Assembly: GCF_949987515.2 (NCBI RefSeq)
Contig: NC_082687.1
Location: forward strand, 123,485,838 to 123,549,837
Direction of reading: 5' to 3'
DNA: 64,000 nucleotides
From: Delphinus delphis
Lineage: Eukaryota; Chordata; Mammalia; Artiodactyla; Delphinidae
The notes below the pieces were generated by a model. That model made no database searches and had not been told where the DNA came from. It was given only the letters and a program-made list of their open reading frames with translations. The position numbers were made by a program, and so were the translations under genes. Position 1 is the stretch's first letter, and each line of letters begins with the position of its first letter. This document shows, piece by piece, positions 61,045 through 64,000 of this stretch.

Positions 61045-62970
61045 TTGTTGAGGTATAATTGATGTACAGAAATACTGCACATTCATTAAATATCAGTTGG
61101 ATGGGTTTGGAGACATGCATACAGTTACAAAACCATAGTCACAAGCAAGGTAATAAACATATATATCACCTCAAGAAGTTTTTCCTTGCCTTTTTGGTTT
61201 TTTGTTTGTTTACTTTTTTATTTTTTTTTTGTTTTTGTTTGCGCTTTATTGGTGGTAAGAACATTTAACATGAGCTTAACCTTCTTAACAGTGTTTTAAG
61301 TACGCGATACTGAATAGTTATCTGTAGGCACTATATTTTACCATAGATTCCTGGAACTTGTTCATCTTATATAACTGAAACTTTATACCCATTGAACAAC
61401 TCTTATTTTCCCCTTCCTAACTGTGAAATCACCATTTTACTCTGTTTCTATAAGTTTGATTATTTCAGATACCTCACAGGTGGAATTGTGCAGTATTTGT
61501 CCTTCTGTGACTGGCTTTTTTCAGCTAGTAAAATGTCTTCCAGGTTAATCAGTGTTGTTGCAAAGAAGATTTCCTTCTTTTTTAAGGATGAATAATTTTG
61601 CATTTTATGTATATATCACAGTTTTCTTTATCCATTCGCCAGTCAGTGGACACTTAGGTTTTTTCCATATCTTGGCCGTTGTGAATAATGCTGCAGTGAA
61701 CATAGAGTGCAGGTATTTCTTTGAGATCCTGATTTCAGTTCTTTTGGATATTTACCCAGAAGTGGGAATACTAAATCATATGGTAGATCTATTTTTAATA
61801 TTTGGAGATAGAGCAGCCGTACCATTTTACATTCCCAGCAGTGTACAAGGGTTCCAATTTATCCACATCCCCACCAACAGTTTTTGTCTTTCTTTTTTTC
61901 TTAATAACCATCCTTACAGGTATGGGGCTGATAACTCATTATAGTTTGATTTTAGGTGATACCTTATTTGTTTTTTGGGGGGTTTTTTACCTTATTTTTG
62001 ATTTTGATGATTAGTGATATTAAGTACCTTTTCATACACCTTTGGCCACTTGTTTGTCTTTCAGAAATATCTATTCAAATCCTTAGCCCATTCTTTTATT
62101 CGGTTATTTGTTTTTGTGGGGTTTTTCTTTTCTTTTTTTTTTTTTTTTTTTTTTTTTTTTGCGGTACACGGGCCTCTCACTGTTGTGGCCTCTCCCGTTG
62201 CAGAGCACAGGCTCCGGACGTGCAGGCTCAGTGGCCATGGCTCACGGGCCCAGCCGCTCCGCGGCATGTGGGATCCTCCTGGACCAGGGCACGAACCCGT
62301 GTCCCCTGCATCGGCAGGCGGACTCTCAACCACTGCACCACCAGGGAAGCCCTTTGTGGGGTTTTTCTTAATGCTATTGAGATGTAGGAGTTCCTTATGT
62401 ATTTTGGATATTAATCCTTTAATAGATATATGGTTTGCAAACATTTTCTACCATTCAGAAGCTTCCTTTACATTCTGTTGATTGCATCCTTTACTTTGCA
62501 GAAGATTTTAGTTTGATATAGTCACAATTGTGTATTTTTGCTTCTGTTGCCTGTGCTTTGGGTGTTATATTCAATAAATTATTGCCAGGGCTAGTGTCAA
62601 GAAGTCCCCCACCAATGTTATCTTCTAGGAGTTTTACAGTTTCATGTCTTATGTTTAAGTCTTTGATCCATTTTGAGTTCATTTTTGTATATGGTATCAG
62701 AGAGGGGTCCAGTTTCATGCTTTACCATGTGACTATCCAGTTTTCCCAAAATCATTTGTTGAAGAGACTATCCTTTCCCCATTGTATATTCTTGGCACCT
62801 TTTTTGAAGATCAGTTGACACTTTATGTGTGGGTTTATTTCTGAGCTTTATATTCTATTCCGTTGGTCTAAATAACTGTCTTTATGCCAATATCATACCT
62901 TTAATATTTTTTTAGTATCATACTTTTTTAATTACTGTAATTTTGTAATAATTTTTGAAAACAGGAAATT
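61045..62970 (-). mobile_element. 5'-truncated old L1: 3' UTR and ORF2 C-terminus, split by a SINE
   Basis: Begins with the old L1 3' UTR (reverse strand: gaggtataattgatgtacag), then ORF2 C-terminal sequence such as tattcccagaagtggg-type and ccattttgagttcatttttg segments, ending near 62,970. Broken frames. A CHR SINE at 62,130-62,352 interrupts it. Confidence 0.88.
62130..62352 (-). mobile_element. Full-length young CHR SINE in old L1
   Basis: Minus-strand CHR with a long T tail (to about 62,160) and complete body. A perfect 17-bp target-site duplication, tttgtggggtttttctt, lies at 62,113-62,129 and 62,353-62,369. Removing it restores continuous L1 sequence. Open frames of 87-155 codons here are SINE/L1 artefacts. 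Confidence 0.97.
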
Positions 62971-63384
62971 CCCATAAAATTTTTATTCTAGCTTAGCAAA
63001 TTTATCCATGGATCCCTCAAAACTATTTCTTTATTATTGCCATACTGTTGAGATGTATAATATTAAATGGGAAAACTCTTAGAGTCATCTAGATCTAAAT
63101 TTAATTTTACAATTTCTTATGTACTAGCTATGTGACATGGGAGAGGTGTTTAGCATCAGTCAAAGGCATCTGTTCAATTTCAGTTACGCTTTTCCAAGGT
63201 GAGGACCTGCCACACCCTTCTCTTGTCTCTAGAGTTTCATTTATCAAGAGATAGAACTACCATGGACGTATGTCACTCTATCTTCTCTCTCTCTCTCTCA
63301 AAGGATTTAAGTAACTTGTGTATTTTTATTTAATTTATGTCTTTCTTATTTCTCCATGTAGAATCTAGTAGAAAACAGTGCCTG
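62971..63384. other. Unique DNA
   Basis: No gene seen; a short (TC)n run lies at about 63,282-63,299. Confidence 0.5.
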
Positions 63385-63595
63385 AGTTCAAGTTCAATTT
63401 ATACCATTTACTAGCCTGTGGTTTGGGAAACTCCATTAATTGCTCTGTTTCAGTTTTCTATCTATGTATAAAATACCAGTCTCCTTACTTCATAGGGTTG
63501 TTGTGAGGATTAAATAAGATGGTTCATGTAATGAACTGTACCTGTCACATTGCAATCACTTTATAAGTATTTGCTGTCTTCATCATCAATCATAA
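63385..63595 (+). mobile_element. MIR SINE
   Basis: Clear MIR order: gagttcaagttcaatttata, tctgtttcagttttctatct, tcatagggttgttgtgagga, ttaaataagatgg, and ataagtatttgctg near the end. Confidence 0.75.
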
Positions 63596-64000
63596 ATCAC
63601 ATCTCTAGATCACTTTGGACAATACCTTGTTATATAGATGTTAAATTAATATCTACTGGTTGGGTCACTTAGCGTTTTTGGGTAAGCACATTGTCCAAAA
63701 CTGAGTATATCATCTATGCTATTTGGGGGTATTATTTTGCATCTCACCTCTGGATGGCACTGCAGCTAGGAGTTAATAATCAAATAACAACCATCCAACT
63801 TATCTTCTACCAACCCTCCAAATAATTTGATCGCATCAAAATCCCTGTGTTAAATCTTTCTTTGCTTAAGATATCTTGAATATGTATTCCAGTTTCCTGC
63901 AAAGAAATTGATGGACTAATATATGTATTCCAACTGCAGTCTAAAAATCAGCATATAGGTATCAGTTATTAAAAGTCCCAAATTCACATCCCAACCTCTC
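63596..64000. other. Unique DNA to window end
   Basis: No gene or clear repeat seen. Confidence 0.5.

Noticed and set aside
61956..62481. Frames of 143 and 155 codons
   Set aside because: They run through the poly-T tail and body of a nested SINE within old L1 sequence.
1..64000. CRISPR arrays, operons, phage or defence systems
   Set aside because: No regularly spaced repeats with unique spacers and no gene clusters; the sequence is clearly mammalian nuclear DNA.

Overview
The window is mammalian nuclear DNA with no protein-coding or RNA gene that I can support. It is AT-rich, has no open frame above 191 codons, and is filled with interspersed repeats. The lineage is cetacean or very close to it. 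The evidence is eight tRNA-derived SINEs that begin gggcttccctggtggcgcag; most end ...gaggcccgcgtaccgc plus an A tail (CHR type, from Cetacea/Hippo/Ruminant). Three LINE-1 (L1) copies with a cetartiodactyl-type 3' end also fit. The species cannot be read from the sequence. The window is either intergenic or deep intronic; no exon was recognised, so I cannot say which.

Layout. 1-9,500: unique AT-rich DNA with a CA microsatellite, three CHR SINEs, an L1 3' stub and old MIR, MER5 and L2 fragments. 11,401-13,880: a probable endogenous-retrovirus LTR followed by a possible decayed interior. 16,800-21,900: an older CHR SINE, an L1 3' end, MIR, a long L2 fragment and a young SINE. 21,900-29,250: mostly unique AT-rich sequence, a cluster of MIRs and a CA/TG switch microsatellite. 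29,255-37,585: an approximately full-length ancient L1 on the minus strand, interrupted by a MaLR solo LTR and by a younger L1 that itself carries a SINE. 37,600-54,780: unique DNA with L2, MER5, MIR, old L1 fragments, two SINEs and one small unidentified retroposed insert with its own target-site duplication. 54,799-60,405: a younger minus-strand L1 with both ends and a 13-bp target-site duplication, including a GC-rich 5' UTR and ORF1/ORF2 remnants, but missing the middle of ORF2. 61,045-62,970: an old L1 split by a young SINE. 63,385-63,595: a MIR.

No genes act together here. The content is a record of transposition: mammal-wide families (MIR, L2, MER5, old L1, MaLR) overlain by cetartiodactyl L1 and then by CHR SINEs. 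Target-site duplications and element-in-element interruptions give the relative order. I found no CRISPR array, phage-like or bacterial-type system, or undescribed protein system. Repeat-family names come from recognition by eye, not a database search, and boundaries of the old elements are approximate to tens of bases.
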